Shown here: piece by piece, positions 26,189 through 35,430 of the stretch
Numbering within the stretch: the stretch's first letter is position 1
Layout of the letters: the number at the start of each line of letters is the position of its first letter
Assembly (NCBI GenBank): GCA_016868815.1
Contig: VGFQ01000004.1
Span: forward strand, 124,001-188,000
Length of the DNA: 64,000 nt
DNA from: Bacteroidota bacterium
GTDB taxonomy: Bacteria; Bacteroidota; Bacteroidia; Chitinophagales; Chitinophagaceae
Reading direction: 5' to 3'
Notes under the pieces: generated by a model
Told to the model about the DNA's origin: nothing
Database searches by the model: none
What the model saw: the letters and a program-made list of their open reading frames with translations, nothing else
Translations under genes and position numbers: made by a program

Positions 26189-27871
26189 CTACCAGAAGCG
26201 GATGTACAGGGCTGCCAGCACCATCAGCACAGCCACCACCATCACCAGCACGCGGTTGCTGACGGCGAACATGCCTTTTTCGAATAAGAAGGCCTTTGGG
26301 TTCACTGCCGGCCCGGTAAGGCTGATGCCTACCATCAGGACGACCGTGAAGAAGAAGGACCAGCCCATGTTGATTAGGAAGGGAATCTCATAGGCGCCGC
26401 TTGCATTACGAAAGGCCGTGTAAAGGATGGTCTCATGCCCCAGCAGTGACACGGCGAAGCTGTTGAAGAAGAAGACGATGAGGAAGCCGGCGATGACGCC
26501 TGTCACGGCCGCGGCTCCGGTAGTACGCTTCCAGAACATGCCCAGGATGAAGGCGGCAAAGACGCCCGGGCTGATGAAGCCCGTGTATTTCTGGATGAAG
26601 GTGAAGCCACCCGCACCTCCGATGCCTAGGGTGTCGTTCCAGGTGAATACCACGGCCACCGCCATCGCCACGAGGATGACGATGCGGCCGATGCGGACGA
26701 GCTGGCGCTCATCGGCGTCGGGACTCACGTATTTTTTGAAGATGTCCAGGGTGAAGATGGTGGAGATGCTGTTGACTTTTCCGGCAAGGGATGCCACGAT
26801 GGCGGCGGTGAGGGCTGCAATTGACAGGCCCTTGAGTCCGCTCGGCAGGAAGCTGAGGATGGCGGAGTAGGCCCCATCCTTTCCTCCAGCGAGCTGCGGC
26901 AGGTGCCCGTTCTGGTACAGCACGTAGGCTGCGATGCCGGGTACCATGACGATGAGGGGCATGACCAGCTTGATCATGGCGGCAAAGAGGATGCCGGTGC
27001 GGGCGGTCTGCAGGTCGGCGCCCAGGGCGCGTTGGGTGATGTATTGGTTGCAGCCCCAGTAGTTGATGTTGAGGATCCACTGTCCGGCGAAATACATGGT
27101 GATGCCGGGGAGGATGAGGTACTTGTCGACCTCGAGTTGCGGGGCGTCGGGGCCTGGCTTGTCGAGGATGAGATGGAAATGGTCTGGGGCTTGCTGCAGC
27201 AGGGTGCGGAAACCGTCGAGCACACCCGAGCCGGCACCGTATTTTTCGCTGACCAAGGACAGGGCCATGAAGGTCGTCGCCAGTCCGCCTACAATGAGCA
27301 CGGCCACCTGGATGACATCGGTATAGCCGATCACCTTCATCCCTCCCAAGGTGATGATGAGTGCGAAGGCGGCCAGGGCGAGCATGAGGGTATGGAGATA
27401 CTGGCCACCCATTAGTCCGTTGATGGCGACGGCGCCTAGGTACAGGATGGATGTCAGGTTCACAAATACGTAGAGGAAGAGCCAGAAGACGGCCATGATG
27501 AGCGCCACCGTCTCGTTATAGCGTCGGGTGAGGAACTGTGGCATGGTGAGGATGCCGTTCTTCAGGTAGATCGGCATGAACCAGATGGCGATGATGACAA
27601 GTCCGAAGGCCGCGATCCATTCATAGGCAGCCACTGCTGTGCCGACGAAGAACCCGTCGCCGCTCATCCCTATGAACTGTTCGGCCGAGATATTGGAGGC
27701 GATGAGCGAGGCGCCGATGGCCCACCAAGTGAGGGAGCCTTCGGCGAGGAAGAAGTCTTTGGTGTCGGTGATGGCCTTTCGCTTGCGGAGGTAGATCCAA
27801 TAGCCGTAGCCGGCGACGAGGAGGAAGTAGAGGAGGAAGACGAGGATGTCGGTGGTGGAGAGGGCGTTCAT
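26189..27871 (-). CDS. Sodium/sugar symporter, SGLT family (SSS)
   Basis: A 560-aa LeuT-fold transporter, very close in layout to Vibrio vSGLT, importing a sugar such as galactose or glucose with Na+. Conserved elements are ISAEQFIGMSGDGF (sugar-contact Gln), AAYEWIAAFGLV (Glu), WILNINYWGCNQYITQR (Asn and gate Tyr), and GKVNSISTIF with the Na2-site Ser residues. Fourteen helices are predicted. The start at 27871 (MNALSTTDILVF) is taken because the longer frame adds a hydrophilic 15-residue extension. It ends 10 bp from the convergent barrel gene. Confidence 0.93.
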   Translation of the reverse strand: MNALSTTDILVFLLYFLLVAGYGYWIYLRKRKAITDTKDFFLAEGSLTWWAIGASLIASNISAEQFIGMSGDGFFVGTAVAAYEWIAAFGLVIIAIWFMPIYLKNGILTMPQFLTRRYNETVALIMAVFWLFLYVFVNLTSILYLGAVAINGLMGGQYLHTLMLALAAFALIITLGGMKVIGYTDVIQVAVLIVGGLATTFMALSLVSEKYGAGSGVLDGFRTLLQQAPDHFHLILDKPGPDAPQLEVDKYLILPGITMYFAGQWILNINYWGCNQYITQRALGADLQTARTGILFAAMIKLVMPLIVMVPGIAAYVLYQNGHLPQLAGGKDGAYSAILSFLPSGLKGLSIAALTAAIVASLAGKVNSISTIFTLDIFKKYVSPDADERQLVRIGRIVILVAMAVAVVFTWNDTLGIGGAGGFTFIQKYTGFISPGVFAAFILGMFWKRTTGAAAVTGVIAGFLIVFFFNSFAVSLLGHETILYTAFRNASGAYEIPFLINMGWSFFFTVVLMVGISLTGPAVNPKAFLFEKGMFAVSNRVLVMVVAVLMVLAALYIRFW

Positions 27872-28031
27872 GTATAGCAGTTGTGGGTTATCACCCGGTC
27901 TCCACGCCTTTTCCAAGGCCGGTCCGTTGAGACTTCAAAATAATAAAAACACACTACAGCTTACCTCCTTCCCTTTGCTCATACCAATCCCCTCAGTGGG
28001 TAAGGTGAAAACGTTTATCTGTCTGCAGCTA

Positions 28032-29132
28032 TCATTTGCCGAGGTATTTCGCCAGGGTCTCTTCCAGTTCGCGCCCGTGGACGCCTTTTGCGACGATGAC
28101 ACCTTTCGGATCGATGAGGAAGTTGTCGGGGATGGGTTGCACGCCGAAAAGGTTTGCGAGGCTGCTCTCCCGCTTCAGGTCTGAGACATGCCGCCAGGGC
28201 AGGGCGTCCTCCCGGATGGCCTTCTTCCATCGAAGGCCGTCTTCATCGACAGAGATGCCGATGATTTCTAAACCCTTGTCTTTGTAGCTGGCATAGAGGG
28301 CCTTAAGTCCGGGGTTCTCCTGTCGGCAGGGCACGCACCAGCTGGCCCAGAAGTCGAGCAGCACGAATCGTCCGCGGAAGTCAGTGAGTCGGACGTCACG
28401 ACCGGAAGTATCAGGGGCGTGGAAGTCGGCCGCTGGCTTTCCTACGAGGCTGCGGCGCTTGCCTTCGACCTTGACGCCGAGCCGTTGCATCAGCGCAGTG
28501 CCGCGTACTTCGGGGGAGAGGGCGGCATACAGCCGGTCGAGCCGTTCGAAGGGGATCCTGTCGGCCAACACCCAGAGGCAGGATGCTGAGGCGAAGGATC
28601 CGGGGTTTTCCCTGGCCCATGTCTCTCTGACCTGCAGGACAGAGGCTTGCAGCGAGTCCATACGGCGTGGAAGGTCTCGGTAGCTGTCAGTACCACTATC
28701 GGCTCGTGCCTTGAGTTCGTTCCTGAGCGACATGATCTGGTCGTACAATGGCTGCTCCAGGCTGCGGAGTCGTGTTTGCTCTTCATTGGCCCGGGTTCCA
28801 CCGATGCGGACCCGGGCAGCGTCGGAGATATCGGCTGATACTTGAATGACGCCGGGTTCGACAAAAAGAGAGACATCGCCCATCCTCCGTTTGCCGGGCA
28901 TGGACAGATAAGCCATGTCGATGTATGACGCATGACCACGAAATTGGAAGCTATCGGCTTTCACGAGGATGGCAAACCGCTGGAGTGAGCCTGCTCCATC
29001 CTGAAGGCTGAGCTGGAGGGTGTCGTCCCCCAGCCCTCGGATGGCGCCTTTGATCTCGAAGTTGAAGGGTTGCTGCGCCGACGCAGTGCATAGGCATGCG
29101 ATGAGCCCAATGGACAGAAGAAATAATTTCAT
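28032..29132 (-). CDS. TlpA-like thiol-disulfide oxidoreductase with DUF4369-like N-terminus
   Basis: A 366-aa periplasmic protein. A signal peptide (1-19) is followed by an N-terminal beta-rich domain of the DUF4369 type (about 25-110), a helical linker, and a C-terminal thioredoxin-like domain with the redox motif WCVPC near residue 262 and the cis-Pro in GVQPIPDNF. It probably reduces or isomerizes disulfides in exported proteins; such genes often sit beside PULs in Bacteroidota. It lies downstream of the broken two-component remnant. Confidence 0.9.
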   Translation of the reverse strand: MKLFLLSIGLIACLCTASAQQPFNFEIKGAIRGLGDDTLQLSLQDGAGSLQRFAILVKADSFQFRGHASYIDMAYLSMPGKRRMGDVSLFVEPGVIQVSADISDAARVRIGGTRANEEQTRLRSLEQPLYDQIMSLRNELKARADSGTDSYRDLPRRMDSLQASVLQVRETWARENPGSFASASCLWVLADRIPFERLDRLYAALSPEVRGTALMQRLGVKVEGKRRSLVGKPAADFHAPDTSGRDVRLTDFRGRFVLLDFWASWCVPCRQENPGLKALYASYKDKGLEIIGISVDEDGLRWKKAIREDALPWRHVSDLKRESSLANLFGVQPIPDNFLIDPKGVIVAKGVHGRELEETLAKYLGK

Positions 29133-29146
29133 ATTTATTTATATAT

Positions 29147-29790
29147 TTAAATGAGCCTGTACCGATTTCCAATGTGCTCCATGAAAAGCTCTCGATATGA
29201 GTCTCCTCTGGGTAGCTCTTCTCCGGCGATGACGACGCTCTTGCGGGTCACCGTCTCTAAATGTCGCACGGCTACGATAAAGGAACGATATATCCTGAAG
29301 AAGCCGGCATCTTTCAGCATTTGTTCGAGGCTACGCATATTCTGGAGGGATAGTATCCTAGATGTGGGCAGGTGTATGCTCACATAGTTTCCGGTGCCTT
29401 CGAGGTAATGGATGTCATGTACTCTCACTTTCGTGATTCGGTATTCTGTCCGCACGAAAATAAATTCTTCTTCGAAGGGGTCACTGCTGTTGGCATCCAT
29501 GCTGGCCGGCAGGTATTTGTTACGCAGTTTTTCAATCGCTTGACAAAAACGTACTCTGGAAAATAGTTTCAGCAGATAATCTGCCACGTTGAGATCGAAA
29601 CCTTGAAGGGCATAGTCTGGATATGCGTTGGTGAGGATGACGTCTGTCTTCGCGTTGGCGTTCCGTCGAAGGAATTCGAGGCCATTCATCTGAGCCATCT
29701 GGATATCTAAGAATATCAGGCTGGTATGCTGGTGGCGGAGAAGCTATGCTTCGACTTGCAGGGGGTTGGTAAAGGTTCCCTGCAGGTCGA
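29147..29790 (-). pseudogene. Remnant of a LytTR response regulator (N-terminus lost, in-frame stop)
   Basis: Reading the reverse strand, the frame of the intact 3' part can be followed upstream as DLQGTFTNPLQVEA-stop-LLRHQHTSLIFLDIQM and then on into MAQMNGLEFL. This is the second half of a receiver domain with the phospho-accepting Asp in FLDIQM, interrupted by a TAG near 29746-29748. The first 30 or so residues of the receiver, with the acidic pocket, are missing. The LytTR DNA-binding domain downstream is whole (FVRTEYRITKVRVHDIHYLEG to RGDSYRELF). An ATG at 29698 could still give a 183-aa product with a DNA-binding domain but half a receiver. Confidence 0.8.
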
Positions 29791-30271
29791 GGTCGGCCCT
29801 TAGTTTTCTCTTTCCAAATCAGAAATCTTGCGTTACGTCACGACTCTGTCCAAGATGAAACGGTATGCCATAGACAGGAGAGTGAACTGCAGACCTTTCA
29901 GTACCTCTGACCGCGCGATTTCACCAACCTTGAGTGATAGTATCACAAGCTCACTGCCGGAACGAGTGAAATATGTGTACATGTCTGGACTCTGCAGAAC
30001 GTGGTTGTAATACCGAATGATCACATAGGCTGCCAGCGTGATACTGGTCATACCGATGTAGGCGGCCATCCTTTTTTGGTGCAGGTACGCAGGAATCAGC
30101 CATATGACATTCACATAGGAGAGCAGAAAATTTGACCAGCTGTCACGGGGGTAGAATGCATAAAGTTCTATCACTGATCTGGAAGAAGACCCCATGCTCA
30201 TGTAGAGGGAGACCAGCCCGTACCAGACGCCCGCCCAGGCTGAAGAGCAGGCTCCTTCATCAGGATCTCAT
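29790..30271 (-). pseudogene. Remnant of a LytS/YehU-type sensor histidine kinase (membrane part only)
   Basis: The reverse strand from 30271 reads SSAWAGVWYGLVSLYMSMG, then several helices (NVIWLIPAYLHQKRMAAYIG, ITLAAYVIIRYYNHV) and FTLLSMAYRFILDRVVT-stop-RKISDLEREN. The last part is the linker that normally leads to the His-containing segment of LytS-type kinases. The TAA at 29835-29833 replaces what should be a Gln codon (CAA). A further 1-nt loss after GAAAAC shifts the frame, beyond which LRADL can be read; then the sequence passes straight into the response regulator receiver. The whole catalytic ATPase half is gone. Confidence 0.75.
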
Positions 30272-30488
30272 GAGGTCTTCCATGGCGATGCGGCGGGTGA
30301 AAGCCATGTCCGAATATATCCGTTTCTGGGTGAATCGCTTCCAGCCAAGGGTGTCTCCTCCCGCCAAAATCATTGATTCATGGGTCTTTGTACCTAATTC
30401 GCCAGGATAAATAGGCAATAATGTTTTATTTTTCGATATCCAATGACTTGGTGTGTATTTTATCGATTGAAACCAAAACTCTACGGGT

Positions 30489-33400
30489 ATGAAAAAAGGA
30501 CTTGGCCGTGCAATGTCATGGCTCATGGCGGCCTGCCTCGCGCTGCCGGCGACGGCCCAGCCGTCAAGGGTCATCACGGGGCGCGTGACCGATGAGGTAC
30601 AGTCACCCCTCTCGAACGTGACGGTACAGGTCAAAGGCGGCGGCCAGACGGTCCGCACCGGTGCGGATGGCCGATTCTCGGTACAAGCCGGTGCCGGCGC
30701 ACAGACCCTAGTATTCAGCTTTGTGGGCATGGAGACGGCCGAGCAGGCAGTCGCCGCCGGAGCCAATGCGGTGAATCTCGTCATGAAGCGTTCCGACGGA
30801 TCGCTGCAGGAAGTGGTGGTCGTCTCCACTGGCTATCAGACGCTTCCCAAAGAGCGGGCCACAGGTTCCTTCGGGACCGTCAGCCGGGAGCAGCTCGACA
30901 AGCCCGCGACCAACATCGCCTCCCGCATCATCGGCACCAACGCCGGCGTGCAGGCGTTGCGCATGGATGAGGAGGGCAACCCCTTCTTCCAGATCCGCGG
31001 CCTCTCCACCCTCTATGCCAACCAGGAGCCGCTGGTGGTCGTCGACGGCTTCCCCATCCAGGGCACGTACAACGCCATCAACCCCAACGACGTCGAGTCG
31101 GTCACCATCCTCAAAGATGCCGCCGCCGCCTCCATCTGGGGCGCGCGCGCCGTCAACGGCGTCATCGTCGTGACCACCAAGAACGCCGGCAAGGGAACGC
31201 CCCTCAAGGTCGAGTTCTCGGCCTTCACGCGTGTTGGCTCGAAGATCGACCTCGACTACGCAAGGCCTCACGCCACGTCGGCAGAGACCGTCGACTATGA
31301 GCGACTGGCCTACAACAAATGGGGCGCACAACTCAATACCGGCATCCTCGCCAACCATGTAGCCTGGAACTGGACGCCCGCACAGCTGGCCCTCAACGAG
31401 GCCAACCTGGGCTTCATCTCCGCCTCGCAGCGCGACAAGACGCTCGACAGCCTCAAAGGACTCGACAACCGCGCCCAGATATCGGACCTGCTCCTGGCAA
31501 AGCCCGTCACCCAACAGTACAACCTCTCCCTCTTCAGCGCTACCCAGCGCATGAGTCAGTCACTCTCGCTGCTGATGGAGAAGAACCAGTCGAACTTCCG
31601 CGAAACCTTCAACGACCGGCAGATGATGAACTACCGGACCACGGCCTCCCTGGCGCGCTGGCTCGACCTGTCGCTGAATACGATGCTCCAGTACAACCGC
31701 TTCACCACGAACGGCAGCAGCCTCTCTGAGGTCACCAGCCTCTCTCCGTATGAGATGCTGGCCAATCCAGACGGATTGCTTACACAGACAACCCTGCGGT
31801 ATTACCTTCCCCTCATCCGCCGTCAGGTGCCTGTCAACCTCTTCCCTTACAGCGACTGGAGCTACAACCCCGCCCGCGAGATCTACAGCCGCTCGCTCGT
31901 CAACACTGAACTCAACGGCCGCGTGCAGGCAGGCCTCACCCTCAAGCCGATGAAAGGACTCAACATCGAGTCACGCATCCAATACGAGAACTTCAACACC
32001 TTCACCCGGAACCTCTACAGGGAGAACAGCTTCATGGTGCGGCAGACCGTCAATCAGGCAGCGTTCTGGACGCCGGGCCTCCCGACCTCATTTACCACCA
32101 CACCCATTGCCAACCTGCCCAAGGGATCCATCCTCGACCAAAGCCGTACCAACCTCACGGCCTGGAACTTCCGCAACCTCGTCAGCTTCAACCGCTCCTT
32201 TGGGAAGGACCATGACATCAGCGCCGTGGCAGGCACCGAACTGCAGAGCTCCGTCCTCCAGAGCTTCGGACAGCCGCGCACCTTCGGCTACAACGATGCC
32301 ACCCTGCAGCTGGGCATCTTCCCCAACGGTCCGGGCGGCACCCCCTCCAACGGCAACCAGAACGGAACGGGTACACCCACCACCCTCACCATCCGGAACT
32401 GGCTAAACCAGACACAGACCTTCGGCTATACCAACTCCTTCGGCTACTCGACAGACCGCTTCTTCTCGGGCTTCGCCAACGCCGCCTATACGTATCGCGA
32501 CAAATACACCCTCTCCGGCAGCTTCCGCTCCGATGCCTCCAACCTCATCACCGATGACCCGGCCTACCGCTACGCCCCCTTCTGGTCGGCCGGCGCCTCC
32601 TGGCAGGTATGGAAGGAGGACTTTATGAAAGGCGTTGACTTCGTCGACCGGCTCGCGCTCCGTGCCACCTACGGCTATAACGGCAACATCGACAAGAGCA
32701 CCGCCTTCATGCCGCTCATCTCCCTCGGCGCCACGCCCAACGTACTCACTGGCGCCTTCACAGCCACCTTCTCCAGCCTCGGCAACCCGACGCTCCGCTG
32801 GGAGAAGACAGGCACCTCCAACATCGGCATCGACTACCGACTGTTCCGCGGGAAACTCTTCGGGAAGCTCGACCTCTACGACCGGAGGGGCCGCGACCTC
32901 ATCGCGGTGATATCCATCCCCAACGTCAACGGCTCCTCCTCGCAGCGCCTCAACAACGCCGCCATGTCGAACCGCGGCATCGAGCTGGAAGTCGGTACCG
33001 AGGCGAGGATCGGCAAGAAGCTGCGCTGGAGCGGGAACCTCAACTTCTCATACAACCGCAACCGTATCACCGACCTGTTCATCGCGCAGTACGCATCCTC
33101 GAGCCTCGTGGCACGCAGCACCTCCTCCTATGTCGAGGGCTATAATGCCAACACGATGTGGATGTTCAAGTACACGGGCTTCAACGCGGCCGGACAGCCC
33201 ACCGTGCTGGGGCCCCGCGCCACCAACTACGACTTGCAGACCTTCGTCCCGGGGGATGGCCGCGAATACCTGGAGAACAAGGGCACCCTGGTGGCGCCCA
33301 TGACCTTCGGATTCCTCAACAGCTTCAGCTTCGGACAGCTCACCGTGTCTACCATCATCACGGGCAACCTCGGGCATGTCTTCCAGCGTCGCGGTTTCAA

Positions 33401-33779
33401 CTATCCCGTCCAGTGGACCACCCTCCGCATGCTGCCCAACCGGTACGTGTCTGATGTCGTCTCCGGAAAGTCGGCCGACATCCTGACCCTGCCCACCAAC
33501 CCCAATGAGCCCCGCTACTTCTTCTGGGACCGTTTCTACAACAACCTCTCCTATCTCTCCCAGAGCGCATCCTGGCTGCGTCTGCAGGAGGTCAACCTCA
33601 ACTGGAGGCTGCCTGCCGCCTGGCTGGGCAAGGCAGGCTTCCGCAACGGATCTGTGTATGTACAGGGCAACGACCTCTTCATCCTACTGGCCAACCGCTA
33701 CGGAGAAGACCCCATGTATCCGCTCGGCACCTTGAACCCGATGCCCAAGTTCACCTTCGGCTTCAAATGCGAACTCTAA
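30489..33779 (+). CDS. SusC/RagA family TonB-linked outer-membrane receptor
   Basis: A 1096-aa TonB-dependent transporter for glycan import. A signal peptide (about 1-23) is followed by a carboxypeptidase-regulatory-like domain (ITGRVTDEVQSPLSNVTVQV), a TonB-box-like segment before LQEVVVVSTGYQ (the SusC hallmark), a plug domain (QIRGLSTL, PLVVVDGFPI, IEVT-type VESVTILKDAAAASIWGA) and a long barrel ending with an FGFKCEL C-terminus. It works with the SusD lipoprotein encoded 20 bp downstream as a lidded pore. The gene is evenly GC-rich with strong codon bias, like the SusD and TlpA genes after it. Confidence 0.95.
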   Translation: MKKGLGRAMSWLMAACLALPATAQPSRVITGRVTDEVQSPLSNVTVQVKGGGQTVRTGADGRFSVQAGAGAQTLVFSFVGMETAEQAVAAGANAVNLVMKRSDGSLQEVVVVSTGYQTLPKERATGSFGTVSREQLDKPATNIASRIIGTNAGVQALRMDEEGNPFFQIRGLSTLYANQEPLVVVDGFPIQGTYNAINPNDVESVTILKDAAAASIWGARAVNGVIVVTTKNAGKGTPLKVEFSAFTRVGSKIDLDYARPHATSAETVDYERLAYNKWGAQLNTGILANHVAWNWTPAQLALNEANLGFISASQRDKTLDSLKGLDNRAQISDLLLAKPVTQQYNLSLFSATQRMSQSLSLLMEKNQSNFRETFNDRQMMNYRTTASLARWLDLSLNTMLQYNRFTTNGSSLSEVTSLSPYEMLANPDGLLTQTTLRYYLPLIRRQVPVNLFPYSDWSYNPAREIYSRSLVNTELNGRVQAGLTLKPMKGLNIESRIQYENFNTFTRNLYRENSFMVRQTVNQAAFWTPGLPTSFTTTPIANLPKGSILDQSRTNLTAWNFRNLVSFNRSFGKDHDISAVAGTELQSSVLQSFGQPRTFGYNDATLQLGIFPNGPGGTPSNGNQNGTGTPTTLTIRNWLNQTQTFGYTNSFGYSTDRFFSGFANAAYTYRDKYTLSGSFRSDASNLITDDPAYRYAPFWSAGASWQVWKEDFMKGVDFVDRLALRATYGYNGNIDKSTAFMPLISLGATPNVLTGAFTATFSSLGNPTLRWEKTGTSNIGIDYRLFRGKLFGKLDLYDRRGRDLIAVISIPNVNGSSSQRLNNAAMSNRGIELEVGTEARIGKKLRWSGNLNFSYNRNRITDLFIAQYASSSLVARSTSSYVEGYNANTMWMFKYTGFNAAGQPTVLGPRATNYDLQTFVPGDGREYLENKGTLVAPMTFGFLNSFSFGQLTVSTIITGNLGHVFQRRGFNYPVQWTTLRMLPNRYVSDVVSGKSADILTLPTNPNEPRYFFWDRFYNNLSYLSQSASWLRLQEVNLNWRLPAAWLGKAGFRNGSVYVQGNDLFILLANRYGEDPMYPLGTLNPMPKFTFGFKCEL

Positions 33780-33807
33780 CCCCCAACTCCGAGAAACTAT
33801 GTCACAT

Positions 33808-35358
33808 ATGAAACACATAACCATCACACGCCTGCTCGCCCTGCTGCTCGTGATGGCAGGCGCGACCTCCTGCGAGAAGTTCCTTGATGAGCGGCCCAGC
33901 AAGAACTCCTCCCTCCCCGTGGAGACGGTCGCACAACTCAACGCGCTGCTGGAGAACTTCAACATCTACTACGCCGACCAGAACCCGGGCTTCCTGCATA
34001 CCGACGACTATGGACTGACAAAGGCGCTCTACGATGCCCGCCCCGCCGTCAACAACTTCGTCGCCAACCTCCTCCACGCGTTCTGGGACACCGAGAATAT
34101 CCCCACTGCGACTTCGGGTGACCTCCTCTGGGGGAGTACCTCCGGCGAGTGGCGCGACGTCTTCTACGCGAATGCCGTGCTAGCAAACGTCGACAAGGTC
34201 GACGGAACCCCCGAGGAGAAGACCCGCATCAAGGCAGATGCACATCTCATCCGCGCCTACGCCTATTGGCAGATGGTCGAGACCTACTGCCTCCCCTACA
34301 CCGACGCCCGCAAGGGCGAGCCCGGCTTGCCCATCAAACGCTCGCCCAGCTTCCAGGAGGATCTGAAGCGCGCCACCCTCGACGAGACCTTTCAGTTCCT
34401 TGAGGCCGACCTCAAAGAAGCCCTCAAGATCAACAAGCCCCTCGTCGTGGTCGGAAGGCCCCAGCACTGGCGCTCCAGCACCGCCGCTGCCAACGGATTC
34501 GCGGCACGGTACTACCTCAGCAGACATAATTATGCCGAGGCCCTCAAGTACGCAGACCTGGCCCTCTCTGAGTACAGTGTGCTGCAGGACTACAACGTCT
34601 CGACTGATATGCGCTACGGCAACAACCAGACCGTGGCCCTCAACGCAGGTACGCCCAACGCCTCTACCTTCACCATCCGCTATCCCTATACCCACAACAA
34701 CCAGATCAACCTGGTCGATATGGTCAGCTGGAAGGAGTTTCTCTACTTCCGCATGCTTAACTACGGCTCCTGGTGGTACATCCCCAGCCAGGAGTTACTT
34801 GACTTGTACGACAAGACCAACGACCTCCGCTATGAGTACCACGTCGTGGAAGGATACTCTTACGACCGCGGCATGAACACTTCTCCCGCATACAACTATC
34901 CGGGTTATATCCATTTCTTCAAGGACCGCTTGCCCTCAGGTCCCACCACCGCCGAGATGTACCTCATCCGCGCCGAATGCCTCGCCCGCACCGGCAATGC
35001 CGCCGGCGCCATGACAGCCATCAACACCCTGCGCGCCAGGCGCATGAAGCCGGGTGCCTGGGTGAACCTCACCGCCAACTCCCCCGCCAACGCAGTGACC
35101 AAAGTGCTGCAGGAGCGCAGGCGGGAGATGCCCTTCGGCATGCGCTGGTACGACATCCGCCGGCTCAACCACAACAGCGACCCTTCCGATGACGTCATCA
35201 TCACCAAGACCTTCTATCCGGTCAACCTGACGGGCGCCGTCACCAGCCAGCCCCCCGTGATCATCACCATCCCGAAGGACTCGCGTAAGTACGCCCTGCC
35301 GCTGCCTTTCGCCGACATCCTCTCCAGCCAGGGACAGCTGGAGCAGAACAAATACTGA
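33808..35358 (+). CDS. SusD/RagB family glycan-binding lipoprotein
   Basis: A 516-aa surface lipoprotein that captures glycan and forms the lid of the SusC pore. A signal peptide ends in a lipobox (AGATSCEKF), followed by the typical FLDERPSKN start. The TPR-rich helical part includes ADAHLIRAYAYWQMVETYC and the C-terminal ERRREMPFGMRWYDIRRLN, a family hallmark. ATG 33808 is preferred to 33799. It is in one unit with SusC and is followed by a strong hairpin. Confidence 0.94.
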   Translation: MKHITITRLLALLLVMAGATSCEKFLDERPSKNSSLPVETVAQLNALLENFNIYYADQNPGFLHTDDYGLTKALYDARPAVNNFVANLLHAFWDTENIPTATSGDLLWGSTSGEWRDVFYANAVLANVDKVDGTPEEKTRIKADAHLIRAYAYWQMVETYCLPYTDARKGEPGLPIKRSPSFQEDLKRATLDETFQFLEADLKEALKINKPLVVVGRPQHWRSSTAAANGFAARYYLSRHNYAEALKYADLALSEYSVLQDYNVSTDMRYGNNQTVALNAGTPNASTFTIRYPYTHNNQINLVDMVSWKEFLYFRMLNYGSWWYIPSQELLDLYDKTNDLRYEYHVVEGYSYDRGMNTSPAYNYPGYIHFFKDRLPSGPTTAEMYLIRAECLARTGNAAGAMTAINTLRARRMKPGAWVNLTANSPANAVTKVLQERRREMPFGMRWYDIRRLNHNSDPSDDVIITKTFYPVNLTGAVTSQPPVIITIPKDSRKYALPLPFADILSSQGQLEQNKY

Positions 35359-35380
35359 TCCCACCCTTTCCACTAGCATA

Positions 35381-35416
35381 CCCGCATCCCTCCCCCCATG
35401 GAGGGAGGGATGCGGG
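35381..35416 (+). promoter_or_regulatory. Strong GC-rich hairpin after the SusCD pair
   Basis: CCCGCATCCCTCCC (35381-35394) pairs perfectly with GGGAGGGATGCGGG (35403-35416), 14 bp with an 8-nt loop. No T-tract follows and the next gene starts 15 bp later, so it is more likely to stabilise the 3' end of susCD mRNA or to attenuate read-through than to be a full terminator. Confidence 0.6.
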
Positions 35417-35430
35417 ACCAATGACCCGAC

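Noticed and set aside
30260-30829. 189-codon minus-strand frame across the SusC start
   Set aside because: Most is antisense to the SusC signal peptide and first domain. The last 50 residues (GTKTHESMILAGGDTLGWK and after) lie in the SusC leader and look somewhat protein-like; they may be debris of a lost gene but could not be assigned.
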